22,870 nucleotides of DNA from contig CAVLDO010000022.1 of NCBI GenBank assembly GCA_963662035.1, positions 1 through 22,870 on the forward strand. Reading direction: 5' to 3'. A program made the position numbers and the translations under genes. The notes below the pieces were generated by a model that made no database searches, was not told the origin of the DNA, and saw only the letters and a program-made list of their open reading frames with translations. Source of the DNA: Equibacterium sp963662035. Lineage in GTDB: Bacteria > Bacteroidota > Bacteroidia > Bacteroidales > UBA932. Shown here piece after piece: positions 1-8,334 of this stretch; position 1 is the first letter of the stretch, and the number at the start of each line of letters is the position of its first letter.

Positions 1-2
1 CC

Positions 3-1694
3 AGCTTTGCAATCCTTAGCGGGGAGAATGTGCTCATCAGCAAGGATGCTAATGACGTGAAGATCAATGCTTACGCAAGCGTTAACGCTTCGAATGTCAC
101 TATGCGGTCCAACGCAGATTGGCTCACTTACAATGGTAATAGTTCCGGATCTGACTGGGTATCGAACACGTTTAAGGCAACTGCCAACACCGGCAGCGAG
201 GCTCGCACCGCAACCGTCACCGTTACCTTCTACGATGCGATTGGCGCAACCACGCAGAAGACTGTTACCGTGACCCAGGCAGCTGCCAACGGCGGCGCCC
301 TGACTGCCGTAAGCAAGGAGTATGTCTTGGCTGCCGCAGGCGAGACTGTTGCGCTGACGCTCACCAGCGACCGCGCAATCACGGCCTCTGCCTCCAGCAC
401 CGGAAGTTGGCTGAGCGCTACTGCCACTGCGGCCGGGGCGGCTGGCAGCTATACGATTTCTATCAAGGCAGGCAGTGCAAACGCCACTACTATGCCAAGG
501 GTAGGCTATGTATCGCTCAGCGACGGCGTGGACAATGTTGTGGTTACCGTATATCAGCTGGCAAGTTCCACCGAGTTTACCCTGCTTAACCCCGAAGTAA
601 CGCACATAGCGGATACTGAAACCAGCCTGGATTATACAGCAATTGGCGGCTATACAGGAGCTGTAAGTTCTAATGCCAAATCTGACTGCAGCTGGATTCA
701 GATTACTAAAACGGAGAATAATCGCACAAAAAAAGTTAGTTTAAATGTAAAAGTGCTTCAGAACACCACCGGCGCAGCCCGCACTGGAAACGTGCTGATT
801 ACCATCAAGGATGATGCATCGAGCGAGGTGCTCTTTAGCAAGCAGGTGACCATTGTGCAGGCGGCCGCAAGCCAGACAGTGCTGGAGGCTCTTGTAGATA
901 ACGTTACTATGGCCGCAGCGGGCGAGACTCTCTCTCTCTCCTTTATTGCCAGCAATGGCTTTGGCACCGCAAAGTCCTCCTCCAGTTGGCTTACAGTTGC
1001 GCCAAATTCAAATGAGTCTGTGATAAAGCTTGAGGCAGCTGCCAACACCAGCGGGGCGCCGCGCACAGCGTATGTCACAGTCAATAAAAACGACGTGACC
1101 CGCGTGGTGACTGTTTACCAGCCCGCCACCACCACCAGCTATGCAATTCTCAACCCCGACAGGGCTGTGGGCAGCGGTGGGGAGAAGATCATACTTAAAG
1201 CCTATGGCGGAAAGGTGACGAGCATTTTGAGCTCTGCCGTTTGGATCAAACCGGGTAGTATCGTGCAGTCAACCGATCTTTTGGTGACATGCAATGTTAC
1301 AGTTGCAGTTAACACCACCGGCGAGGTGCGCGAGGGCACTGTGAAGGTGACCTGGATTAGCGATGATGGCACAGTCACCACCAAGGAGATGAAGATTGTG
1401 CAGTCCCCCACAACCAATGTGCTGGATGTTATGGAGAGTGTGCTCTACTTTACAGCTGCTGCGCAGAGCAAAGAACTGCTTATCTACGCCTCTAAAGATG
1501 TGCTGAGTGTATCGGCCAAAGCAGCAAAGAGCACTGGAGACTGGTGCACAGCATCCTTTAACACAGACAGGTTTACGGTATCGGTTAATAGTACTACTAC
1601 TTCCCGAAGCACCCATTTAGTTATTACTGCAGTCTATGCAGACGGAAGTAAGCAAACAAAGAATATCTACGTTAGTCAATATGGTAACGATTAA
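3..1694 (+). CDS. Secreted protein of six BACON-like Ig domains (5' partial)
   Basis: The frame is open to the left window edge, so the true start lies upstream; a GTG at 30 is in frame but sits inside the first domain. About 563 residues are visible. They form six domains of 87-101 residues, each with one core Trp (codons near 120, 408, 693, 987, 1242 and 1542) and each closing on a V-x-V-x-Q strand, with the Gln codons at 276, 555, 858, 1119, 1401 and 1677. That is the pattern of BACON (Bacteroidetes-associated carbohydrate-binding, often N-terminal) domains, which are mostly found on cell-surface or periplasmic proteins. Domains 1, 3 and 5 begin with an A-I-L-S/N-P-like strand, while 2, 4 and 6 carry an AAAGE-like strand, so the visible part is three A-B pairs. 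No catalytic domain or type IX secretion tail is visible, and the last domain ends at the stop. Base composition looks lower in GC than the rest of the window. Ligand binding is inferred only from the family and could equally be adhesion or a spacer role. Confidence 0.8.
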   Translation, partial: SFAILSGENVLISKDANDVKINAYASVNASNVTMRSNADWLTYNGNSSGSDWVSNTFKATANTGSEARTATVTVTFYDAIGATTQKTVTVTQAAANGGALTAVSKEYVLAAAGETVALTLTSDRAITASASSTGSWLSATATAAGAAGSYTISIKAGSANATTMPRVGYVSLSDGVDNVVVTVYQLASSTEFTLLNPEVTHIADTETSLDYTAIGGYTGAVSSNAKSDCSWIQITKTENNRTKKVSLNVKVLQNTTGAARTGNVLITIKDDASSEVLFSKQVTIVQAAASQTVLEALVDNVTMAAAGETLSLSFIASNGFGTAKSSSSWLTVAPNSNESVIKLEAAANTSGAPRTAYVTVNKNDVTRVVTVYQPATTTSYAILNPDRAVGSGGEKIILKAYGGKVTSILSSAVWIKPGSIVQSTDLLVTCNVTVAVNTTGEVREGTVKVTWISDDGTVTTKEMKIVQSPTTNVLDVMESVLYFTAAAQSKELLIYASKDVLSVSAKAAKSTGDWCTASFNTDRFTVSVNSTTTSRSTHLVITAVYADGSKQTKNIYVSQYGND

Positions 1695-1712
1695 CAAAAC
1701 TTCTTAATAATC

Positions 1713-1745
1713 GGCCGCGAGACTGCTTGGTCTCGCGGCCTTTTT
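1713..1745 (+). terminator. Intrinsic terminator after the BACON gene
   Basis: A perfect 11-bp stem (ggccgcgagac at 1713-1723 pairing with 1730-1740) with a 6-nt loop is followed by five T. It lies 18 bp after the stop at 1694 and separates the BACON gene from the next operon. The remaining bases up to 1769 hold an A-rich tract before the glycosyltransferase start; I see no clear TAnnTTTG promoter there. Confidence 0.9.
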
Positions 1746-1769
1746 ATTATCTTAACGCCAAAAAAAAAG

Positions 1770-3188
1770 ATGCAAGATATAACCTGCTTTATTTTGAGAG
1801 GCGAAGCCGCCACCGCTGCCGATCTGCAAAAGAGCGCGCAGGTTGCGGGCGTGAACATCTGCACCGATCTGACCTCCAGCGCCGCGATGCGCCGCATAGG
1901 CGCAGAATCGCAGAGCCCATACACGCTGATATACAACCGCCCCGGCCGCCTTAAGTGGATTGCCCACGCCATAGAGCGCCTGCTGCAGATTGCCCGCGAC
2001 AGCGGCGCCGCCCTGCTTTACAGCGACCGCTTTAGTGTGAACTCTGCGGGGGAGATTGCCCCGGCCCCGGTGGCCGACTATCAGTGCGGCAGCCTGCGTG
2101 ATGATTTTGACTTTGGAGGCGTGCTGCTGCTGCGCACCGACCTGGTGCAGAGGGCGGCCGCAGAGATGGATGCCGACTACCGCTATGCGGGCCTATACGA
2201 CTTGCGCCTGCGTCTTAGCCGCCTGGGGGCGGTGGAGCACATAAGCGAGTATCTCTACTACGACATAGAGACCGATTCGCGCCGCTTTGGGCAGAAGCTA
2301 TTTGACTATCTTGATCCCAAGAACCGCGCGGTGCAGATAGAGATGGAGCAGGCCTGCACGGCGCATCTTAAGGCCATAGGCGCCTATCTGCCCCCGCAAT
2401 TCAAGGAGGTGGATCTTTGCAGCGAGAGCTTTGAATATGAGGCGTCGGTGGTGATTCCCTGCCGCAACAGGGTGCGCACCATTGCCGATGCCATAAATAG
2501 CGCCCTGGGCCAGAAAACCACCTTTAAATACAATGTGATTGTGGTGGACGACAACTCCGCCGACGGCTCGGCCGAGTTGATAGCCCGTATGGCGGCCCAG
2601 AATCCCGGCAAGCTGATATATATTGCCCAGGACAGCACATATCACGCCATAGGCGGCAACTGGAATGCGGCCCTGCACCACCCCCAATGCGGCAAGTTTG
2701 CCCTGCAGCTGGATTCTGACGACGTATACAGCGCAGAGGACACGGTGCAGAAGTTTGTGGAGGCGTTTTATGCGCAGAAGTGCGCGATGGTGATAGGCTC
2801 TTACCGGATTACCGACTTTGATCTGAATCCCACCCCCGCAGCCCCCATAACCCACAGCGAGTGGACAAGTGACAACGGCCGCAACAATGCCCTGCGCATA
2901 AACGGGCTGGGGGCGCCGCGCGGCTTTTGGACGCCGCTGGTGCGGCAGATGACATTTCCCACCACCAAATATGGCGAGGACTATGCCGTGGCGCTGCGCA
3001 TAAGCCGCGATTACCGCATTGGCCGCATATACGATGTGATGTATTATTGCCGCCGCTGGGAGGGGAATTCAGATGCGCAGCTGGATGCTGCCACCGCCAA
3101 CCGCTACAATACCTACAAGGACAGGCTGCGCAGCTGGGAGCTGATGGCCCGCATAGAGAAAAACCGCGCCGCAAAGGGCGATATGTGA
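1770..3188 (+). CDS. Family 2 glycosyltransferase with extra N-terminal module
   Basis: 472 residues. The C-terminal part (about 224-472) is a GT-A fold family 2 glycosyltransferase: ASVVIPCRNR at 225-234, nucleotide-binding VVDDNSADGS at 258-267, the metal-binding D-S-D-D at 315-318 and a candidate catalytic Glu-Asp at 403-404 (GED). Residues 1-205 look like a second, degenerate GT-like module (ALLYSD near 81-86, a DFGGVLLLR stretch near 114-122) without a visible metal-binding motif. There is no signal peptide or membrane span, so it is likely cytosolic or membrane-peripheral. The ATG at 1770 follows an A-rich tract. The stop overlaps the next start in TGATG. Neighbours (SpoIID, AmpG-like, NamZ) suggest a cell-wall glycan role, but donor and acceptor sugars cannot be read from sequence. 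Confidence 0.85.
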   Translation: MQDITCFILRGEAATAADLQKSAQVAGVNICTDLTSSAAMRRIGAESQSPYTLIYNRPGRLKWIAHAIERLLQIARDSGAALLYSDRFSVNSAGEIAPAPVADYQCGSLRDDFDFGGVLLLRTDLVQRAAAEMDADYRYAGLYDLRLRLSRLGAVEHISEYLYYDIETDSRRFGQKLFDYLDPKNRAVQIEMEQACTAHLKAIGAYLPPQFKEVDLCSESFEYEASVVIPCRNRVRTIADAINSALGQKTTFKYNVIVVDDNSADGSAELIARMAAQNPGKLIYIAQDSTYHAIGGNWNAALHHPQCGKFALQLDSDDVYSAEDTVQKFVEAFYAQKCAMVIGSYRITDFDLNPTPAAPITHSEWTSDNGRNNALRINGLGAPRGFWTPLVRQMTFPTTKYGEDYAVALRISRDYRIGRIYDVMYYCRRWEGNSDAQLDAATANRYNTYKDRLRSWELMARIEKNRAAKGDM

Positions 3189-4552
3189 TGGGAGCGATGC
3201 ATAATAGAGCGCAGAGGAGCCTCTGCATAGGGATAGCCGAGTGCAGCGAGATTGAGTTCTCGCTCTCTGGCCGCTTTGGCGCCGACGGCAGCGAGCCTTT
3301 TGCCGCCCGAGGGGGGATTCTAAAGGCGGTATGCGCACCCTCGTGCATTGAGATTGCCGGGGTGCGCAAGGCAGAATTTTTGTTTGAGGCGGGGCCGCAG
3401 AGCGGATATTTTACCCTGGAGAATGTGGTCATAGGCAAGGGGTTCCACTGGCAGCGCAGCCAGCGGCAGAGCTTTAAAGGCAGCCTGCGCTTGATAGAAA
3501 GAGGGGGGCGGCTGATAGTGATAAACATAATAGGGATAGAGGATTATCTGCAGAGCGTGATAGCCTCCGAGATGTCGCCCGCCTCGGGGGTGGAGTTTTT
3601 AAAGGCGCACGCGGTGATTTCCCGCTCGTGGCTGCTATCGCAGCTTGACAAGCGCAGCGCCGTGGCGGGGAGCTATTCTGCCGTGGAGTGCGACACGCCG
3701 CAGTGCCTGATACGCTGGCAGGATCGCGAAGACCACCCTTACTACGACTTTTGCGCCGACGACCACTGCCAGCGCTACCAGGGCATCCCGCAGGCCGATA
3801 GCGGGCAGCAGGGCGAGGCTATGATTGCCAAGACGCGCGCCGTGATAGAGGCGACCTGGGGCGAGGTGCTCTGCTACGGAGGCCGGGTGTGCGACGCCCG
3901 CTTTAGCAAATGCTGTGGCGGGGCCACGGAAGAGTTTGGCTACTGCTGGGAGCAGAAACAGGTGCCGTATCTTAAGTATCTGCGCGACTATAGCGGCGGC
4001 CCAAAGAGCGACTTGCGGCTCGAGAGCGAGGCGCGCCGCTGGATAATGTCCCACCCGAGGGCCTTCTGCAACACCCGCAGCAAGCGTCTGCTCTCGCAGG
4101 TGCTAAAGAGCTACGATAGCACCACGCAGGATTTTTACCGCTGGAGCGTGGAGTATTCCCAAAGCGAGATTGCAGAAATAATCTGCAGCCGCACGGGGGT
4201 CGATTTTGGGCCGATTGTGGATCTTGTGCCGCTGGAGCGGGGCGTATCGGGGCGCATCAGCCGCCTTAAGATTGTGGGAGTCAAGGCGCAAAAAATTATA
4301 GGCAAGGAGCTGGAAATACGCAAGGCGCTCTCGCGCAGCCACCTCTACAGCTCTGCGTTTGTGGTGGAGCGGCTAATGGGTGCGGGGGAGAGCCTCCCCC
4401 GGCGCTTTGTGCTGCACGGGGCGGGCTGGGGCCACGGGGTGGGGCTCTGCCAGATAGGGGCGGCGGCAATGGGGAGCCGCGGCTATGGCTACCGCGAAAT
4501 ACTGGCGCACTACTACCCCGGCGCAGAAATCATTACAACTGACACATTATGA
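3188..4552 (+). CDS. SpoIID/LytB domain protein (lytic transglycosylase-type)
   Basis: 454 residues from the ATG at 3188, which overlaps the upstream TGA by one base. The SpoIID domain is clear: a strand pair before INIIGIEDYLQSVIASEMSP, with the Glu at residue 128 matching the acidic residue essential in sporulation SpoIID; then EFLKAHAVISRSW; a conserved CCGGATEEF segment; and the diagnostic C-terminal HGAGWGHGVGLCQIGAAAMG followed by I-L-A-H-Y-Y-P-G. Bacillus SpoIID cleaves peptidoglycan glycan strands stripped of peptides; SpoIID/LytB proteins elsewhere are annotated as amidase enhancers. This one is unusual in having no signal peptide or N-terminal membrane helix from this start. Its stop overlaps the AmpG-like gene in ATGA, so the two are probably translationally coupled. 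The organism is not expected to sporulate, so a role in wall turnover is more likely. Confidence 0.88.
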   Translation: MGAMHNRAQRSLCIGIAECSEIEFSLSGRFGADGSEPFAARGGILKAVCAPSCIEIAGVRKAEFLFEAGPQSGYFTLENVVIGKGFHWQRSQRQSFKGSLRLIERGGRLIVINIIGIEDYLQSVIASEMSPASGVEFLKAHAVISRSWLLSQLDKRSAVAGSYSAVECDTPQCLIRWQDREDHPYYDFCADDHCQRYQGIPQADSGQQGEAMIAKTRAVIEATWGEVLCYGGRVCDARFSKCCGGATEEFGYCWEQKQVPYLKYLRDYSGGPKSDLRLESEARRWIMSHPRAFCNTRSKRLLSQVLKSYDSTTQDFYRWSVEYSQSEIAEIICSRTGVDFGPIVDLVPLERGVSGRISRLKIVGVKAQKIIGKELEIRKALSRSHLYSSAFVVERLMGAGESLPRRFVLHGAGWGHGVGLCQIGAAAMGSRGYGYREILAHYYPGAEIITTDTL

Positions 4553-5862
4553 ATGCTATAGAAAAGAAAAGCCGCAGCCCGTGGAGCTGGGTGCCGACCC
4601 TTTATTTTGCAGAGGGACTGCCGTATGTGGCCGTTATGACCATAGCGGTGATAATGTATAAGAAAATGGGGCTTACCAACACCCGGGTGGCCCTCTACAC
4701 ATCGTGGCTCTATCTGCCGTGGGTCATCAAGCCCCTTTGGAGCCCGTTCATAGACCTTATCAAAACCAAGCGGTGGTGGGTAAACGCAATGCAGACCCTA
4801 ATCGCGGCCGCCTTTGCGGCGGTGGCCTTTTTTATACCTACTACGCACTTTGTGCAGGTGACCCTGGCCTTTTTCTGGCTGCTGGCGTTTGCCTCGGCCA
4901 CGCACGATATTGCGGCCGACGGCTTTTATATGCACGGCCTCTCGGAGCAGCAGCAGAGCTTTTTTGTGGGCATCCGCAACATATTCTACCGGGTGGCTAT
5001 GATATTCGGGCAGGGGCTGCTGGTGATGTTTGCCGGCTGGATAGAGGAGGGCAGGCTGCTTGGCGGCCTTGGCGGCGGGCGCGTGGCGCTCTCCTGGAGC
5101 ATCACCTTTTATTTTATGGCGGGCATATTTTTGCTGCTGGCCCTATACCATCATTTTGTGCTGCCGCACGCAAAAAGCGACGCGCCGCGCAGCGACATCA
5201 ACGCCCGCACCATCTGGCGCGGCTTTGCAGCCACCTTTGCGAGCTTTTTTTGCAAGCCGCAGATGGGGCTGATGCTCTTTTTTCTGCTCACCTACCGCCT
5301 TGGCGAGAGCCAGCTGGTAAAGATTGCCCAGCCCTTTATGCTTGACGATCCCGCACAGGGGGGTATGGGGCTCTCCACCGCCGCCGTGGGGGGCATCTAC
5401 GGCACGCTTGGGGTGATTGCGCTGCTGCTGGGGGGCATACTCAGCGGCATTGTGATTGCAAAATGGGGCTTTAGGAGGTGGATTTTGCCTATGGCGCTGG
5501 CTTTGAATGTCCCCGACCTGCTGTATGTACTGCTGGCCGTGATGGGCAAGGCGGGCATACCGCTGGTGAGCTGCTGCGTGGCGCTGGAGCAGTTTGGCTA
5601 CGGGTTTGGCTTTACCGCATACACTATGTATCTGATATACATTGCGCAGGGAGAGCACAAAACGGCCCACTACGCCATTGGCACCGCCTTTATGGCGCTG
5701 GGAATGATGCTGCCGGGTATGGCGGCGGGCTGGATATCTGATCGTATAGGCTACACCCTATTTTTTGTGTGGGTGTGCGTGTGCACGATTCCCGGCACCG
5801 TGGCCGCGCTGATGGTGCGCCGCAGGATTCCGGACGATTTTGGCACCAAGAAGGCGGAGTGA
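4549..5862 (+). CDS. ampG: AmpG-like MFS muropeptide permease
   Basis: 437 residues of mostly hydrophobic sequence consistent with a 12-helix major facilitator transporter of the inner membrane. AmpG-family signatures are visible: YFAEGLPY at 19-26, the W-V-I-K-P-L-W-S-P-F-I-D stretch at 58-69 and ATHDIAADGFY at 117-127. AmpG carries anhydro-muropeptides or MurNAc-containing fragments from periplasm to cytosol for recycling. The ATG overlaps the SpoIID stop (ATGA), and the stop lies 2 bp before the NamZ start. The flanking NamZ and SpoIID genes support a muropeptide substrate over another sugar. The symbol is by family resemblance; the exact substrate is inference. Confidence 0.85.
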   Translation: MNAIEKKSRSPWSWVPTLYFAEGLPYVAVMTIAVIMYKKMGLTNTRVALYTSWLYLPWVIKPLWSPFIDLIKTKRWWVNAMQTLIAAAFAAVAFFIPTTHFVQVTLAFFWLLAFASATHDIAADGFYMHGLSEQQQSFFVGIRNIFYRVAMIFGQGLLVMFAGWIEEGRLLGGLGGGRVALSWSITFYFMAGIFLLLALYHHFVLPHAKSDAPRSDINARTIWRGFAATFASFFCKPQMGLMLFFLLTYRLGESQLVKIAQPFMLDDPAQGGMGLSTAAVGGIYGTLGVIALLLGGILSGIVIAKWGFRRWILPMALALNVPDLLYVLLAVMGKAGIPLVSCCVALEQFGYGFGFTAYTMYLIYIAQGEHKTAHYAIGTAFMALGMMLPGMAAGWISDRIGYTLFFVWVCVCTIPGTVAALMVRRRIPDDFGTKKAE

Positions 5863-5864
5863 TT

Positions 5865-7232
5865 ATGATAAAGAGATTGGCATTGATATCGGCCCTGGCG
5901 CTTCTGTGCCTGGGCTGCCGTGCGGCGGCTTTGCCAGGCGCGGCGGGCTGCCGGGCTGCGGCCCTTGGCTGCGGCTTGAGTGAGAGCGGCTGCGCTGCGG
6001 CTGCCGGCGCGGCGGCGGATGCGGCGGCTGCCGGCGCGGCGGTGAAGACCGGATTGGAGGTGTTGGTGGAGAGCGGATTCGCCCCTCTTGTGGGCAAGCG
6101 CGTGGGGCTTGTGACCAACCCCAGCGGCGTGGACCGCAATCTTAATTCCACCGTGGACATCCTCGCAGCCGCCCCCGGGGTGCATCTTGTGGCCCTCTTT
6201 GGCCCCGAGCACGGGGTGCGCGGGAGCGATCACGCCGGAGAAAAGGTCACGGGCACCCCGCGAGATCCCGCAACCGGGCTGCCGGTGCACTCGCTCTATG
6301 GGGCCACGCGCAAACCCACCGCAGATATGCTCAAGGGCATTGATGTTATGGTGTATGACATTCAGGACAACGGCTGCCGCTCATACACCTTTATAAGCAC
6401 CCTCGGGCTGGTGATGCAGGCCTGCGCCCAGGCGGGCATAGAGGTGGTGGTGCTGGATCGTCCCAACCCCCTCGGCGGGCTGCAGATGGATGGCCCGCTG
6501 CCGCAGCAGGGGAGCTACTCTTTTGTGGGGATGTATCCGATCCCCTATATCTACGGCCTCACGGTGGGCGAACTTGCCACAATGATAAACGAGGAGGGGA
6601 TGAACCGCGGGCAGAGTGGGCGCGACAAGCCTGTAAAATGCCATCTGACAGTGGTGGAGATGGAGGGGTGGAGCCGCGATATGCTCTACGACGACACCGG
6701 CCTGCCGTGGGTGATGCCCTCGCCGCACATTCCGCAGGCAAAAACGGCTCTCTTCTACCCCGCCAGCGGCGTTTTGGGAGAGCTGGGCTATCTTAACATA
6801 GGGGTGGGCTACACCCTGCCGTTTGAGCTTTTCGGCGCCGAGTGGATAGATGATCCCAGCGATTTGGCTTCGCGCCTTAATGCGCTGCAGCTGCCCGGCG
6901 TCCGCTTCCGCCCCATCTGGTACAAGCCTTTCTACGGCGGGGCGGCCGGCAAAACGCTTAAGGGCGTGCAGCTCTACTACACCGACTTTGCCGCCGCGCA
7001 GGCCGCTCTGGTGCAGTTTTATGTTATGCAAACGGTGTGTGAGATGTACCCGGCGCGCAGGCCGTTTGCCTCTCAGGATCAGGGCAAATATGCAATGTTC
7101 GACAAGGTGATGGGTGGAAGCCTCGTGCGCGAACTCTTTGGCCGGCGCAACAAAGCAGCCGACATCCTTGAGTATTGGAACAAGGACATCGGCTCTTGGC
7201 GCGCTCTCGCGCAGGAGTATTTCCGCTACTAA
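5865..7232 (+). CDS. namZ: NamZ-type exo-beta-N-acetylmuramidase lipoprotein (DUF1343)
   Basis: 455 residues from ATG 5865, 2 bp after the permease stop. The N-terminus MIKRLALISALALLCLGC is a lipoprotein-like signal with the candidate lipidated Cys at 18; a near copy of the segment gives a second candidate at Cys29. An Ala-rich linker (about 19-62) follows. The body matches DUF1343/YbbC, now known as NamZ: GKRVGLVTNPSGVDR, LFGPEHGVRG (Glu115, candidate catalytic acid), MVYDIQDNGCRSYTF and VVVLDRPNPLGG. The family removes MurNAc from the non-reducing end of peptidoglycan fragments, as described for Bacillus and studied in Tannerella. Periplasmic placement upstream of AmpG-type import makes sense. 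It converges with galE across 34 bp. The repeat-rich linker is unlike the conserved body. Confidence 0.88.
   Translation: MIKRLALISALALLCLGCRAAALPGAAGCRAAALGCGLSESGCAAAAGAAADAAAAGAAVKTGLEVLVESGFAPLVGKRVGLVTNPSGVDRNLNSTVDILAAAPGVHLVALFGPEHGVRGSDHAGEKVTGTPRDPATGLPVHSLYGATRKPTADMLKGIDVMVYDIQDNGCRSYTFISTLGLVMQACAQAGIEVVVLDRPNPLGGLQMDGPLPQQGSYSFVGMYPIPYIYGLTVGELATMINEEGMNRGQSGRDKPVKCHLTVVEMEGWSRDMLYDDTGLPWVMPSPHIPQAKTALFYPASGVLGELGYLNIGVGYTLPFELFGAEWIDDPSDLASRLNALQLPGVRFRPIWYKPFYGGAAGKTLKGVQLYYTDFAAAQAALVQFYVMQTVCEMYPARRPFASQDQGKYAMFDKVMGGSLVRELFGRRNKAADILEYWNKDIGSWRALAQEYFRY
5913..6050 (+). repeat. Duplications in the NamZ signal/linker region
   Basis: Two tandem duplications lie back to back inside namZ. 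The segment encoding GCRAAALxG occurs at residues 17-25 and 28-36 (period 33 bp) and copies the lipobox Cys context. Further on, a 19-base GC-rich string recurs with period 27 bp (5997-6015 and 6024-6042), giving two Ala-Gly-Ala units of nine residues. Both periods keep the frame. Confidence 0.75.
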
Positions 7233-7266
7233 AAACCCTATTCGCAGAAGAGCTCTTGCCTGCGGG

Positions 7267-8292
7267 CTATTGCTTGCCGCAGATGTGCTGCTGCCACTTC
7301 CAGGCAGAGCGCAGGGTGTCGTCGAGGCTGCGGACGGCCTTCCAGCCGAGCTCGTTGTTGGCGTAGGTGGGGTCGGCCCAGATGGCTTCTATGTCCCCCT
7401 CGCGGCGGCCGGCGATCTTGTAGTTGAGCTTGAGGTTGTTGACCCGCTCGAATGTCTTGACAATATCCAGGGTGGAGGCGCCATTGCCGGTGCCCACGTT
7501 GAAAATCTCGTAGTTGGCCTTGCACTTGCCGCCCAGCATGCGGTCTACTGCGCACACGTGGGCCTTGGCCAGGTCGGTGACGTCGATGTAGTCGCGGATG
7601 CAGGAGCCGTCGGGGGTGTTGTAGTCGCTGCCAAACACGCTCAGGCACTCGCGGATGCCCGCCGCTGTTTGTGTGACATAGGGGATGAGGTTGTTGGGGA
7701 CGCCGCGCGGCAGCTCGCCTATAAGGGCGCTGGGGTGCGCTCCGATGGGGTTGAAGTAGCGCAGGGCGATGCCGGTGAACTCGGGATATGCGGCGGCGAC
7801 GCTCTTGAGAATGTCCTCGCACATCTGCTTGGTGCGGCCGTAGGGGGTTGTGGCCTCTTTGCGCGGGGTGCTCTCTGTCACGGGCAGCACGTCGGCCTGG
7901 CCATATACGGTGCAGGAGGATGAGAACACTATGGAGCGCACTCCGGCGGAGCGCATTGCGGTGAGGATGGTGAGCAGCGAGCCGAGGTTGTTGCGATAGT
8001 ATTCAATGGGCTTGGAGGCGCTCTCGTTTACCGACTTGAAGGCGGCAAAGTGGATTACGCTGCCTATGTCGTGGGTGGCGAAGACCTTGTCCATAGCCTG
8101 CGCATCGCAGCAGTCTGCCTCTATGAATTCTACTTTGCGGCCGATGATTTCTTCTATGCCGCACAGGGCGGTGCGCTCAGAATTGCTGAGATTGTCTACT
8201 ATTATGGGTTCGTAGCCGGCCTCGGCCAGCTCTACGCAGGTGTGCGAGCCGATGTATCCGGTGCCGCCTGTCACTAAAACTTTCTTATTCAT
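7267..8292 (-). CDS. galE: UDP-glucose 4-epimerase
   Basis: 341 residues, the usual GalE length. NAD-binding GGTGYIGS sits at 9-16 of the Rossmann fold, the catalytic SSS at 124-126, and the Tyr151-x-x-x-Lys155 pair (YGRTK), followed by the substrate-binding RYFNPIGAHPS segment and the C-terminal IRDYIDVTDLAKAH. It interconverts UDP-glucose and UDP-galactose (possibly the GlcNAc/GalNAc forms) in the cytosol for galactose use or surface glycan synthesis. It lies 42 bp downstream of the ABC gene on the same strand, so it could be cotranscribed. A weak minus-strand TACCTTTA (8334 to 8327) is one base off the TAnnTTTG consensus and may supply its own promoter. The gene converges with namZ. Confidence 0.95.
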   Translation of the reverse strand: MNKKVLVTGGTGYIGSHTCVELAEAGYEPIIVDNLSNSERTALCGIEEIIGRKVEFIEADCCDAQAMDKVFATHDIGSVIHFAAFKSVNESASKPIEYYRNNLGSLLTILTAMRSAGVRSIVFSSSCTVYGQADVLPVTESTPRKEATTPYGRTKQMCEDILKSVAAAYPEFTGIALRYFNPIGAHPSALIGELPRGVPNNLIPYVTQTAAGIRECLSVFGSDYNTPDGSCIRDYIDVTDLAKAHVCAVDRMLGGKCKANYEIFNVGTGNGASTLDIVKTFERVNNLKLNYKIAGRREGDIEAIWADPTYANNELGWKAVRSLDDTLRSAWKWQQHICGKQ

Positions 8293-8334
8293 AAGCTGTG
8301 AGATGTTTTGTGCTTTTATTGAGGCCTAAAGGTA

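Noticed and set aside
2927..3187. N-terminal extension of the SpoIID gene
   Set aside because: It lies inside the glycosyltransferase C-terminus in another frame and has no family resemblance; the TGATG start at 3188 fits.
7243..7264. Hairpin (cgcag/ctgcg) between namZ and galE
   Set aside because: Only a 5-bp outer stem with an imperfect interior and no T tract on either strand; too weak to call a terminator.
8327..8334. Minus-strand TACCTTTA as a galE promoter
   Set aside because: One mismatch at the conserved final G and no -33 element; noted in the galE entry but not called.
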